This document shows, piece by piece, positions 1-6,949 of a DNA stretch of 7,248 bases. The stretch is from JBFMAE01 sp040756085. GTDB lineage: Bacteria > Desulfobacterota > BSN033 > UBA1163. The stretch's first letter is position 1. Each line of letters opens with the position of its first letter. The stretch covers positions 1 to 7,248 of the forward strand of contig JBFMAE010000120.1 of the NCBI GenBank assembly GCA_040756085.1, in the 5' to 3' direction. A program made the position numbers and the translations under genes. The notes under the pieces are model-generated. The model was not told where the DNA came from. It saw only the letters and a list, made by a program, of their open reading frames with translations, and did no database searches.

Positions 1-1278
1 ACCTTCCACAATGAAGATCTCGCTCAGACTGGGGTTTCTCTCTTGGCAATCGGCCAGTTTTCCCGGCAGGAAATCTCCTTCCAGGGCCCCTTTCCGTCGA
101 CTCAGTTCCCGTGCCTTTCGGGCGGCTTCCCTCGCCCTGGCCGCATCAATCACTTTGGAGATAATCTTTCTAGCGATGGATGGGTTCTCTTCAAAAAAAC
201 TTCCCAGCTTCTCGTTGACTAAGGCCTCCACCAATCCCTTGACCTCGCTGTTCCCCAGCTTCGTCTTAGTCTGTCCTTCAAATTGGGGTTCGGGGATCTT
301 GATGCTAATCACACCTACGAGTCCTTCCCGAATATCCTCTCCTGTGAGATTCTCCTTGACGCCTTTCAAGAGATTGGTGTTGGTCGCATATTGATTGATC
401 GTCCGGGTGAGGGCAGTTTTAAATCCGATGAGATGGGTACCCCCTTCGTGAGTATTGATGTTATTGGCAAAGGAGAAGAGGTTTTCACTATATCCATCAT
501 TATACTGAAAGGCGATCTCCACATCGATCCCGTTTTTGACCCCCTGGACGTAGATAGGTTTCGGATGGATACAATTCTTATTTTTATTCAGGTATTCGAT
601 GAAGGAGAGGATCCCTCCTTTGTAAAAGAAGTCATGTCTTTTCTCCGATCGTTCATCTTCGATGCTGATGGAAAGTCCCTTGTTTAAAAAGGCCAATTCT
701 CTCAAACGCTGGGAGAGGGTGTCGAAACTGAACGAGGTGGTTTCGAAGATTTCGCTATCCGGTTTGAAACGAATCTGGGTCCCCGTGTGTCTCGTTTTCC
801 CTGTGACCTCAAGCTTCGTCTTGGCTTCCCCCCTTTCATAAACCTGGTGATAGACCTTACCCTCCCTCCGGATCTCCAGATCAATAAATTCGGAGAGGGC
901 ATTGACCACCGAGAGCCCTACTCCGTGGAGACCTCCGGAGATCTTATAGCTTCGGTTATCGAATTTGCCTCCGGAGTGGAGTTTCGTCATAACCACTTCC
1001 ACCGCAGGACGCTTTTCTTTCTCGTGAATATCCACGGGGATGCCCCGACCATCATCCCTTACCGTTACACTGTTGTCGATATGAATGATCACTTCAATCT
1101 GATAACAATATCCGGCCAGGGCTTCGTCAATACTATTATCCACTAATTCGTGGACTAAATGGTGAAGCCCCTCGATTCCTGTATTTCCAATATACATCGC
1201 CGGCCTTTTCCGAACGGCAGACAATCCATCCAGAATCTTAATCTGTTCTGCTGTATATTGTTCCACTATTTCCTTCAT
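1..1278 (-). CDS. gyrB: DNA gyrase subunit B, N-terminal 426 residues (runs off the left edge)
   Basis: ATPase subunit of DNA gyrase, the type II topoisomerase (A2B2) that adds negative supercoils to DNA in the cytoplasm. I translated the minus strand from the ATG at 1278; the frame stays open to base 1. GHKL ATPase motifs are in order: DGLSAVRKRPAMYIG (17-31), ELVDNSIDEA with E44 and N48, RDDGRGIP (74-81), and the ATP lid SGGLHGVGLSVVNALS (114-129). The transducer part has THEGGTH (276-282), IREGL (316-320) and QFEGQTKTKLGN (332-343), where K338 matches the ATP-contacting lysine of E. coli (K337). The last visible residues, IFIVEG, begin the TOPRIM domain; E425 is the expected metal-binding glutamate. 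The remaining TOPRIM and GyrA-binding parts lie outside the window. GyrB is preferred over ParE because of the origin-proximal context, although the ATPase domains of the two are similar. The gene lies 89 bp downstream of dnaN with no recF between them. The start is supported by a good ribosome binding site. Confidence 0.97.
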   Translation of the reverse strand, partial: MKEIVEQYTAEQIKILDGLSAVRKRPAMYIGNTGIEGLHHLVHELVDNSIDEALAGYCYQIEVIIHIDNSVTVRDDGRGIPVDIHEKEKRPAVEVVMTKLHSGGKFDNRSYKISGGLHGVGLSVVNALSEFIDLEIRREGKVYHQVYERGEAKTKLEVTGKTRHTGTQIRFKPDSEIFETTSFSFDTLSQRLRELAFLNKGLSISIEDERSEKRHDFFYKGGILSFIEYLNKNKNCIHPKPIYVQGVKNGIDVEIAFQYNDGYSENLFSFANNINTHEGGTHLIGFKTALTRTINQYATNTNLLKGVKENLTGEDIREGLVGVISIKIPEPQFEGQTKTKLGNSEVKGLVEALVNEKLGSFFEENPSIARKIISKVIDAARAREAARKARELSRRKGALEGDFLPGKLADCQERNPSLSEIFIVEG

Positions 1279-1283
1279 TCCTG

Positions 1284-1290
1284 CTCCTTC
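1284..1290 (-). promoter_or_regulatory. gyrB ribosome binding site
   Basis: On the minus strand GAAGGAG lies five bases before the ATG at 1278, a near-ideal Shine-Dalgarno sequence. It fixes the gyrB start. The rest of the 89-bp dnaN-gyrB gap shows no convincing terminator or promoter, so read-through from dnaN is plausible. Confidence 0.75.
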
Positions 1291-1367
1291 AATAAGTGAT
1301 TTATGCTAGTGATCGTATATCTGTTGGATTTTTTTGTCCGTATAAACGATTCAATAATGAGATCTAT

Positions 1368-2495
1368 TTATATTCTCATTGGCATGATGATGCAGAGTTG
1401 ATTGGATGGTTGTGCAGAAGATGAAGGCTTAATGATACTGGGGCTTCCTTCGTCCTTCAGTTCCATAAGGACTTCATGGGTATCGATCACATTGAGCGCC
1501 TCCATGACATATCTTGCATTAAATCCAATCTCAAAAGAAGAGCCATCGTAGACCACCTCAATCTCTTCCTTTGCATCTCCAAAATCTTGATGGTACGAGG
1601 AGAGTTCAATGGAATTTTTTTTAAAAGAAAATTTAACTCCTTCCACCCTTTCACTGGCCATAGTGGAAACTCGCCTCAGACATCCAATCATCCTCTCTTT
1701 TTCCATTACTAACTTTTTATCGTTCCCCTTTGGAATCACCTGTTCATATTCTGGAAATTCTCCATCGATCAACCGGATGACCATAAGAGATTTCCCAAGT
1801 TTAAAAAAACCATGAGTCTTATCAAAATAGACCTCCGCTTCTTCTTCCCCATCCCTATCCCCCATAATTTTCTTTATCTCCAGAACCCCTTTCTTAGGAA
1901 TGATTATCCCATTCTCAACACCACGAATGATCTGACTTTCTCTATCAACTAATGATAGTCGATGGCCGTCGGTGGCGACCATTCTTAATATCTCCTTTCC
2001 TCCTTGTTTGTTCTGTAAGAAAAAGACTCCGTTGAGATGATACCGGGATTCCTCATTGGAGGCAGCAAAAACAGTCTTTTCAATCATTTCCCGGATAAGA
2101 TGAGTCCTAACCTTTGAAAAATAATCATCTTGATAGGTGGGAAGAGAAGGAAATTCATCAGGATCTAATCCGGCAAGATTAAAGACAGACTTTCCACAAT
2201 GAAGAGTAATCCAGTGATTTTCCTTTTTCTGGATATGGATGACTTCCTCTGGCAGTTCCCTTACAATTTCATATAACTTTTTTGCAGAAACAGAAGTTTT
2301 CCCCTTATGATAGACCTTTGCTGTTAACTCTTCTCTTATTCCTGTTTCTAAATCGGTTCCGGTAAGGTAAAGGGAGTTTTTATCCCACTCCATGAGGATG
2401 TGGGATAGGATAGGAAGAGTGGTTTTTCTTCCTGCAACACTTTGCATCAACCCAAGTCCTTTTAAAAATTCCTTTTTATCAATATCAAAATTCAT
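1368..2495 (-). CDS. dnaN: DNA polymerase III beta subunit (sliding clamp)
   Basis: Encodes 375 residues, close to the usual 365-380. The protein forms a homodimeric ring around DNA and tethers polymerase III and other partners such as MutS, ligase and Hda-type factors during replication and repair. Clamp motifs are present across all three repeated domains: TLPILSHIL (26-34), LAGLDPDEFPSLP (108-119), FAASNEESRYHLNGV (143-157), VATDGHRLS (173-181), RLIDGEFPEYEQVIP (241-255), IGFNARYVMEAL (323-334) and the C-terminal MPMRI (371-375), which forms part of the peptide-binding pocket. The segment just before the C-terminus (about 355-366, KPSSSAQPSNQ) is serine- and glutamine-rich and somewhat unlike the usual short acidic loop. 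The ATG at 2495 follows a strong ribosome binding site. It sits 351 bp after dnaA and 89 bp before gyrB, in the same direction. No frameshift or odd composition was seen. Confidence 0.98.
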   Translation of the reverse strand: MNFDIDKKEFLKGLGLMQSVAGRKTTLPILSHILMEWDKNSLYLTGTDLETGIREELTAKVYHKGKTSVSAKKLYEIVRELPEEVIHIQKKENHWITLHCGKSVFNLAGLDPDEFPSLPTYQDDYFSKVRTHLIREMIEKTVFAASNEESRYHLNGVFFLQNKQGGKEILRMVATDGHRLSLVDRESQIIRGVENGIIIPKKGVLEIKKIMGDRDGEEEAEVYFDKTHGFFKLGKSLMVIRLIDGEFPEYEQVIPKGNDKKLVMEKERMIGCLRRVSTMASERVEGVKFSFKKNSIELSSYHQDFGDAKEEIEVVYDGSSFEIGFNARYVMEALNVIDTHEVLMELKDEGSPSIIKPSSSAQPSNQLCIIMPMRI

Positions 2496-2499
2496 CTTT

Positions 2500-2508
2500 C
2501 CTCCTCCT
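2500..2508 (-). promoter_or_regulatory. dnaN ribosome binding site
   Basis: The minus strand reads AGGAGGAGG four bases before the ATG at 2495. The doubled purine core is stronger than the sites of dnaA or gyrA, which fits high synthesis of an abundant clamp protein. It decides the start. Confidence 0.8.
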
Positions 2509-2551
2509 ACTAATATTACTTATCTTTATCTCCGTCATCATCATATATCAT

Positions 2552-2560
2552 TGTGGAAAT
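2552..2560 (-). promoter_or_regulatory. degenerate DnaA box
   Basis: Minus strand ATTTCCACA matches TTWTNCACA at eight of nine positions (mismatch at position 1). It lies about 57 bp upstream of the dnaN start. A 9-mer with one mismatch is common by chance in AT-rich DNA, so this is a candidate only. Confidence 0.35.
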
Positions 2561-2617
2561 GAAGAAAAAAAACCCTAACACTTAAATAAGAAGAGAGTTT
2601 GGATGTTGAATTTCATT

Positions 2618-2648
2618 AAAAACCATTGGGTAAATCTCTTATTTTCCC
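2618..2648 (-). terminator. weak terminator-like hairpin downstream of dnaA
   Basis: On the minus strand GGGAAAAT (2648-2641) can pair with ATTTACCC (2635-2628) around the loop AAGAG, giving a seven-pair stem with one A-A mismatch. A run of five T (2622-2618) follows a few bases later. The stem has only three GC pairs and lies about 200 bp past the dnaA stop, so it may be a partial or fortuitous terminator. Confidence 0.25.
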
Positions 2649-2683
2649 TAATCCCTTCCTTCTATAGTTTATCTTCTCATCAT

Positions 2684-2692
2684 TCATCCACA
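2684..2692 (+). promoter_or_regulatory. degenerate DnaA box
   Basis: TCATCCACA matches the perfect box TTATCCACA at eight of nine positions (mismatch at position 2). It sits in the middle of the dnaA-dnaN gap. The weaker ATTTCCACT follows at 2706-2714, with starts 22 bp apart. Confidence 0.4.
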
Positions 2693-2846
2693 ATATTTCA
2701 ACCTCATTTCCACTAAGGCGTTTAATTGTCATTTTGTGAAGACTATCATTAAATCTAAATTACAAATTTCCGGATAAACTTCTTTCTTCTTTCCCTTCCT
2801 TCCGTCCATTCATTATTACATATCAAATAACTTAACTTAGTAGAAT

Positions 2847-4184
2847 TTATGATTTAATTCGACCCTGAATATTCTCAATTATTTCTTTAAAAGAAGATTC
2901 CTTTGTCATTTTATCTTCTACCATTTTAACGGAGTGCAACACGGTGGAATGATCCTTCCCTCCAAATTTCTCTCCAATTTCAAGAAGTGAGGCATTGGTT
3001 AATTTTCGACTGAGGTACATGGCGATTTGACGGGGGATGACATACCCTTTATATTTTCGCTTCGCCTTCAAATCCGAAATTTTAATATTAAAAAAATTGG
3101 ATACCGCTTTTTGAATGACTTCGATGGAGATCAACTCTTCCTTCTGTTTAATAATATTTTTTAGAACCTCTTTGGCCAACTGAATGTCAATCGGTGTTTT
3201 TGTAAGAGAAGCGAATGCACCAATTCGGATGAGAGAGCCCTCTAAAACTCTAATATTGGAGTCAATTTGAGATGCAACAAAGAAAGCAACATCATTGGGG
3301 AGGGAGATATTTTCGACTTCGGCTTTCTTCCTTAAAATAGCAACTTTGGTTTCTATATCGGGAGGTTGAATGTCGGCGATCAAACCCCATTCGAACCGAG
3401 ATCGGAGTCGTTCTTCGAAATTAGGAATATCCTTTGGAAACTTATCGCTGGTAACGACGATCTGTTTTCGGGCCTCATAGAGGGAGTTAAAAGTATGAAA
3501 GAATTCTGCTTGGGTTCTTTCTTTCCCCGCAATGAATTGGATGTCGTCGATCAGCAAAATATCCATTCTTCTAAATTTATTTCGGAACTCATCCATCTTT
3601 TCATAGCGGAGTGAATTGATCAGTTCATTGGTAAATTCTTCAGAGGAGAGATAGCAGACCTTCTTCAAATCTGGAAGAATCCGATGCAGGATGATATGGT
3701 TCCCGATGGCGTGAAGAAGATGGGTCTTTCCCAACCCCACCCCTCCGTAGATAAAGAGGGGATTGTAATTTTTAGCCGGTAAATTGGCAACCGCTAAGCA
3801 AGCGGCATTGGCAAACTGATTACTTGCACCCACCACAAAATGATCGAATGTATACTTTGGGTTGAAGATCGACTGAAAAGAATGAGAGATCGGAGGGGCG
3901 CTACTTTGAAAAGGCGGTGGGAAGAAATCTTTTTCACTCATTTTTTCATTTCTGATTCGGAATTGGAGATGGCAGGGCTTTTGAGTCAAGAAGGAGAGTT
4001 CATCTTTAATATAAGGGGAATAGTGTTCGTTGATCCACTCTTTGAAGAATCGATTCGGAACTTCTAATTCCACCTGCTCTCCTTCCATGGAGATGAAATG
4101 GATGGGTTTAATCCAAATGTCGAAATTCTGCTGGCCGACCCTTTCTTTTAAAGAATCGATCACCTTAGACCACAAATTTTCCAT
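2847..4184 (-). CDS. dnaA: Chromosomal replication initiator protein DnaA
   Basis: The protein is 445 residues, a normal length. It is the AAA+ ATPase that binds DnaA boxes at oriC, melts the adjacent AT-rich DNA and recruits the replicative helicase. Domain I (about 1-78) begins MENLWSKVIDSLKERVGQQN with WIKPI at 24-28. The linker (about 79-108) is short and rich in P, S and F. The AAA+ domain has Walker A GGVGLGKT (147-154), Walker B LLIDDIQF (210-217), the box VII arginine region RLRSRFEWGL (259-268) and sensor II NIRVLEG (310-316). Domain IV carries the helix-turn-helix: PRQIAMYLSRKLT (384-396) and the signature GGKDHSTVLHSVKMVE (408-423), whose D411, H412 and T414 are the base-reading type residues of the family. 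The start at 4184 is the first ATG aligned with family N-termini; only a weak AAGG (4193-4196, minus strand) precedes it. DnaA-box-like sites upstream suggest autoregulation, as is known in other bacteria. Confidence 0.98.
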   Translation of the reverse strand: MENLWSKVIDSLKERVGQQNFDIWIKPIHFISMEGEQVELEVPNRFFKEWINEHYSPYIKDELSFLTQKPCHLQFRIRNEKMSEKDFFPPPFQSSAPPISHSFQSIFNPKYTFDHFVVGASNQFANAACLAVANLPAKNYNPLFIYGGVGLGKTHLLHAIGNHIILHRILPDLKKVCYLSSEEFTNELINSLRYEKMDEFRNKFRRMDILLIDDIQFIAGKERTQAEFFHTFNSLYEARKQIVVTSDKFPKDIPNFEERLRSRFEWGLIADIQPPDIETKVAILRKKAEVENISLPNDVAFFVASQIDSNIRVLEGSLIRIGAFASLTKTPIDIQLAKEVLKNIIKQKEELISIEVIQKAVSNFFNIKISDLKAKRKYKGYVIPRQIAMYLSRKLTNASLLEIGEKFGGKDHSTVLHSVKMVEDKMTKESSFKEIIENIQGRIKS

Positions 4185-4289
4185 TAACTGAACCTTGGTG
4201 GCTTGGGATGTTGGATGAAGGTAAATTATGGAGTGGGCAGGACCGACCCCAAAAAGAAAACATCTTCATTTCCAGTTAGTTACAAGTCT

Positions 4290-4298
4290 CTTTTCACA
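4290..4298 (+). promoter_or_regulatory. degenerate DnaA box
   Basis: CTTTTCACA matches TTWTNCACA at eight of nine positions. It is the first of three sites with starts 11 bp apart, so all three lie on about the same face of the helix. Confidence 0.45.
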
Positions 4299-4300
4299 AT

Positions 4301-4309
4301 GTTTCCACA
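4301..4309 (+). promoter_or_regulatory. degenerate DnaA box facing the perfect one
   Basis: GTTTCCACA matches TTWTNCACA at eight of nine positions. With the next site it forms a tight inverted pair, TCCACA-AC-TGTGGA, so DnaA protomers would bind in opposite orientations two bases apart. Confidence 0.5.
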
Positions 4310-4311
4310 AC

Positions 4312-4320
4312 TGTGGATAA
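4312..4320 (-). promoter_or_regulatory. perfect DnaA box
   Basis: The minus strand reads TTATCCACA, the high-affinity consensus. I noticed no other exact copy in the window. It is the best single anchor for oriC and lies 128 bp upstream of the dnaA start. Confidence 0.7.
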
Positions 4321-4352
4321 ATGAAATTAAAAACCAAAGAGGGGAAAATATT

Positions 4353-4361
4353 TGGGGATAA
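4353..4361 (-). promoter_or_regulatory. degenerate DnaA box at the edge of the AT-rich stretch
   Basis: Minus strand TTATCCCCA differs from TTATCCACA by one base (position 7). It directly abuts the very AT-rich segment that starts at 4362, a usual position for a box that guides DnaA onto unwinding DNA. Confidence 0.45.
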
Positions 4362-4430
4362 AAATTATCTATAACTCTAAAATAAATATAATAACACTAT
4401 TTTTTAAAAATACAAGTGTTTTTTTAAATC
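4362..4430. other. AT-rich candidate duplex unwinding element
   Basis: Nine of 69 bases are G or C (about 13%), much lower than in the genes around it. It lies next to the DnaA-box cluster and just beyond the gyrA stop codon. Strand opening here would fit the usual origin layout, but AT-rich DNA after a gene is also common, so the role is inferred. Confidence 0.5.
4393..4420. terminator. weak AT-rich inverted repeat after gyrA
   Basis: AACACT (4393-4398) and AGTGTT (4415-4420) are inverted copies around an interior that includes TTTTTTAAAAA. On the minus strand it follows the gyrA stop and is followed by a mixed A/T tract; on the plus strand a T run follows it. The stem has only two GC pairs, so gyrA termination here would be inefficient. 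It may instead be part of the unwinding element. Confidence 0.25.
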
Positions 4431-4434
4431 GATT

Positions 4435-6861
4435 CTATTCCTTCTCTGCCAACCTCGCAACCGCAACTACCCGTTCCCCTTCTTCGAGCGTGATCAACCT
4501 GACCCCTTGGGTACTTCTTCCTTGGACAGGGATATCGACTGCTCGCAAACGGATGATTTTCCCCTTGTTGGAAATGACCATCAATTCGTCTTCATCCACT
4601 ACCGTTTTGATGCCGACCACATCGCCGGTCTTTGATGTCCTTTTCACGGTAAAGATTCCGGACCCTCCTCGATTCTGAATCCGATATTCAGAGACTGGAG
4701 TTCGTTTTCCATAACCATGTTCGGTAACCGTCAAGATCTGAGTGTGAGAGGCAACCACCTCCATCCCCACCACCTCATCGTTTTTCGAAATCTTAATCCC
4801 TCTGATCCCACGAGCGGTACGACCGATCTCTCGAATCTGAGATTCAGGGAAATGAATGGCCTTTCCCAACTTCGTCCCGATGAAGAGATGCTGCTTCCCT
4901 TCAGTCAGTTTGGTGGAGATGAGCTCATCTCCTTCGTCGAGATGAATAGCGATGATCCCGCCGGCCCGGGGGTTACTGTAGGCTTCGAGGGCCGTCTTCT
5001 TGATGACCCCTTTTTTGGTCATAAAGGTGATGAACTTTCCCTTCCCAAACTCTTTTAGAGAGAGAATGGTGGTGACCATCTCTTGGGGGCTGAGGTTGAG
5101 AAGATTGACAATGGCTTTGCCCCGAGTAAGGCGACCGGCCTGTGGGACTTCATGGACCTTCATCCAATGGATCTTCCCGGCGTCGGTGAAGAAGAGCATG
5201 TAGTCATGGGTGGAGGCGATGAAGAGATCCTCCACAAAATCTTCCTCCTTTACATTAATCCCCATCTTCCCCTTTCCCCCGCGGTGCTGACTTCGGTAGA
5301 GGCCGATGGGGTTTCTCTTAATGTATCCTGTATGGGTGATCGTCACGACCATATCCTCTTCAGCGATGAGGTCTTCGATCTGGATTTCCGGTGCGACATC
5401 CACAATCTCGGTCCGCCTCTCGTCTCCGTAAGCATCTCGGATGGAAACGAGCTCCTCCTTGATTAGGTTGAGCATCAAGCGTTCGCTGGCAAGGAGAGCT
5501 TTTAACCGGTTGATCAGTTTGATCGTCTCCTCATATTCTTCTACAATCTTCCGTTGCTCAAGATTGGTGAGCCGTTGGAGCCTCATCTCCAGGATGGCCT
5601 GTGCCTGTTCTTCCGAGAGGGCAAATTTTTCAACCAGACGATCTTTTGCCTCCTTAGGAGTTTTTGAAGCTTTGATGGTGGCGATGACGGCATCGATTTG
5701 ATCGATGGCCTTTTTCAAGCCTTCCAGGATATGGGCCCTGGCCTCGGCTCTTTTCAGATCGAAGAGCGATCTTCGGGTGACAACCTCCTGACGGTGTTGA
5801 ACAAAAAGCCGGAGCAACTCTTTGAGTGAGAGGAGCTTCGGTTGATTCTGATAGATGGCCAGGAGGATAATCCCGAACGAGGTCTGCATCTGGGTATGTT
5901 TATAAAGCTGGTTGAGGATGACTTCAGCGACCTCGTTGCGCTTCAGTTCGATCACCACCCGCATCCCTTCACGATCCGATTCATCCCGGATATTGGAAAT
6001 CCCTTCGATGGTCTTCTCCTGAACCAGTTCAGCCACCCTTTCGACAAATTTGGCCTTATTGGTCTGGTAAGGAAGCTCTGTGATGACAATACTTTCGCGC
6101 TCCCCTTTCCGATCCCTCTCGATGAGCGCCCTGGCTCGGAGTTGAATCACGCCCTTCCCTGTTTCGTAAGCCTGCCGGATTCCCTCTTTACCATAAATGA
6201 ATCCCCCTGTGGGAAAGTCAGGGCCGGGGAGATGGGCCATCAATTCCTCAATGGAGATCTCAGGATTTTCTATTAAGGTGATGAGCCCATTGATCGTTTC
6301 GACAAGATTATGGGGAGGGATATTGGTCGCCATTCCCACCGCGATCCCGGAAGATCCATTGACGATAAGATTTGGAAATTTGCATGGAAGCACAGAGGGC
6401 TCGAGCAGCGATTCATCATAGTTTGGAACGAAGTCGATGGTTTCTTTATCAATGTCATTCAATAATTCGCTGGAGAGTTTAAACATCCGGATCTCTGTAT
6501 ATCGCATGGCTGCCGGGGGGTCTCCATCGATCGAACCGAAGTTACCCTGCCCATCGACTAAGGGGTAACGGAGGGAAAAATCTTGTGCCATTCTGACAAT
6601 GGCATCATAAACCGCCATATCACCATGGGGATGGTATTTACCGATCACATCGCCGACGATTCTCGCGGACTTTTTGTAGGGTTTATCCCAATCGTTATTT
6701 AATTCATTCATCGCATAGAGAATGCGCCGGTGAACCGGTTTAAGACCATCCCTCACATCCGGGAGAGCTCGGCCGATGATAACGCTCATGGCGTAGTCCA
6801 TATAGGATTTTTTCATCTCTTCTTCGATATTAACAGGGATGTGTTCGTGGGCAATGTCCAT
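4435..6861 (-). CDS. gyrA: DNA gyrase subunit A
   Basis: The protein is 808 residues: the DNA breakage-reunion and wrapping subunit, partner of GyrB. The catalytic R120-Y121 pair lies in AAMRYTEIRM. The quinolone-resistance region runs about 66-105 with KYHPHGDMAVYDAIVRMAQ; residue 82, matching E. coli S83, is methionine, while D86 (E. coli D87) is kept. Further motifs include GIAVGMATNIPPHNL (172-186) and the coiled-coil stretch LEMRLQRLTNLE (424-435). The C-terminal domain shows six beta-pinwheel blades, recognised by repeats such as THTGYIKRNP, TDAGKIHWMK, TKKGVIKKTA, TKLGKAIHFP, TEHGYGKRTP and SNKGKIIRLR. The GyrA box is QHRGGKG (525-531), a variant of QRRGGKG whose presence favours GyrA over ParC. 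The acidic tail of enterobacterial GyrA is absent. The ATG at 6861 follows AGGAG; the stop is TAG. It lies upstream of dnaA and not beside gyrB, which is uncommon. Confidence 0.98.
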   Translation of the reverse strand: MDIAHEHIPVNIEEEMKKSYMDYAMSVIIGRALPDVRDGLKPVHRRILYAMNELNNDWDKPYKKSARIVGDVIGKYHPHGDMAVYDAIVRMAQDFSLRYPLVDGQGNFGSIDGDPPAAMRYTEIRMFKLSSELLNDIDKETIDFVPNYDESLLEPSVLPCKFPNLIVNGSSGIAVGMATNIPPHNLVETINGLITLIENPEISIEELMAHLPGPDFPTGGFIYGKEGIRQAYETGKGVIQLRARALIERDRKGERESIVITELPYQTNKAKFVERVAELVQEKTIEGISNIRDESDREGMRVVIELKRNEVAEVILNQLYKHTQMQTSFGIILLAIYQNQPKLLSLKELLRLFVQHRQEVVTRRSLFDLKRAEARAHILEGLKKAIDQIDAVIATIKASKTPKEAKDRLVEKFALSEEQAQAILEMRLQRLTNLEQRKIVEEYEETIKLINRLKALLASERLMLNLIKEELVSIRDAYGDERRTEIVDVAPEIQIEDLIAEEDMVVTITHTGYIKRNPIGLYRSQHRGGKGKMGINVKEEDFVEDLFIASTHDYMLFFTDAGKIHWMKVHEVPQAGRLTRGKAIVNLLNLSPQEMVTTILSLKEFGKGKFITFMTKKGVIKKTALEAYSNPRAGGIIAIHLDEGDELISTKLTEGKQHLFIGTKLGKAIHFPESQIREIGRTARGIRGIKISKNDEVVGMEVVASHTQILTVTEHGYGKRTPVSEYRIQNRGGSGIFTVKRTSKTGDVVGIKTVVDEDELMVISNKGKIIRLRAVDIPVQGRSTQGVRLITLEEGERVVAVARLAEKE

Positions 6862-6866
6862 GCAGA

Positions 6867-6871
6867 CTCCT
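6867..6871 (-). promoter_or_regulatory. gyrA ribosome binding site
   Basis: On the minus strand AGGAG stands five bases before the ATG at 6861. This supports the chosen start, which also aligns with the usual GyrA N-terminus. Confidence 0.75.
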
Positions 6872-6880
6872 GAAATATTT

Positions 6881-6894
6881 TATGAATTTTCATA
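6881..6894. promoter_or_regulatory. short palindrome in the gyrA leader
   Basis: TATGAA-TT-TTCATA is an inverted repeat of 6-bp arms with a 2-bp centre, between the putative gyrA promoter and its ribosome binding site. It could be an operator for a dimeric repressor or a chance AT-rich palindrome; no regulator is encoded nearby. Confidence 0.25.
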
Positions 6895-6900
6895 AGAAAC

Positions 6901-6927
6901 TTAATATAAAAGAGTCTCCTCTGTCAA
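6901..6927 (-). promoter_or_regulatory. possible gyrA promoter
   Basis: The minus strand has a perfect -35 hexamer TTGACA (6927-6922). Candidate -10 sequences follow in TTTATATTAAGT: TATTAA (6906-6901, 15-bp spacer) or TTAAGT (17-bp spacer, poor match). The spacing is not ideal for either, so the promoter is tentative. The repeat element begins only 22 bp further upstream. Confidence 0.35.
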
Positions 6928-6949
6928 TAAAAATTAGAGTCAAAATTGG

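Larger units (their letters stand above)
2511..2846. other. dnaA-dnaN intergenic region, possible second DnaA-box cluster
   Basis: This AT-rich non-coding stretch lies between dnaA and dnaN, where many bacteria carry part or all of oriC. Against TTWTNCACA I find two 9-mers with one mismatch: ATTTCCACA on the minus strand at 2552-2560 and TCATCCACA on the plus strand at 2684-2692. Weaker ones are ATTTCCACT at 2706-2714 (two mismatches) and minus-strand TTATCCGGA at 2769-2777 (two mismatches to TTATCCACA). A weak hairpin is described separately. I could not pick a convincing dnaN promoter, and no small gene was evident. Confidence 0.4.
4185..4434. other. Candidate oriC in the gyrA-dnaA intergenic region
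   Basis: This 250-bp gap has the strongest origin signals in the window. Three 9-mers resembling DnaA boxes start at 4290, 4301 and 4312, exactly 11 bp apart, the last being a perfect TTATCCACA on the minus strand. A fourth, TTATCCCCA on the minus strand, is at 4353-4361. Directly beside them 4362-4430 holds only 9 G or C in 69 bases, a good candidate for the duplex unwinding element. The part nearer dnaA (4185-4289) has higher G+C and should hold the dnaA promoter and leader; a CATAAT -10-like hexamer around 4223-4228 (minus strand) is possible but has a poor -35. Placement beside dnaA fits known bacterial origins. Origin function is inferred. Confidence 0.6.

Noticed and set aside
11..1146. 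Several plus-strand open frames of 119-134 codons and a 66-codon minus-strand frame
   Set aside because: They lie opposite to, or out of frame with, the clearly conserved gyrB reading frame and show no family motifs.
2190..2198. CTTTCCACA, a DnaA-box-like 9-mer
   Set aside because: It lies in conserved dnaN coding sequence (LHCGKS) and has one mismatch; best explained as coding.
2561..2580. Run of eight T on the minus strand as a terminator tail
   Set aside because: No stable GC-rich stem precedes it, so an intrinsic terminator is not supported.
4717..6276. Plus-strand open frames of 113-144 codons opposite gyrA
   Set aside because: They are antisense to conserved GyrA motifs, overlap one another, and look like by-products of gyrA codon composition.
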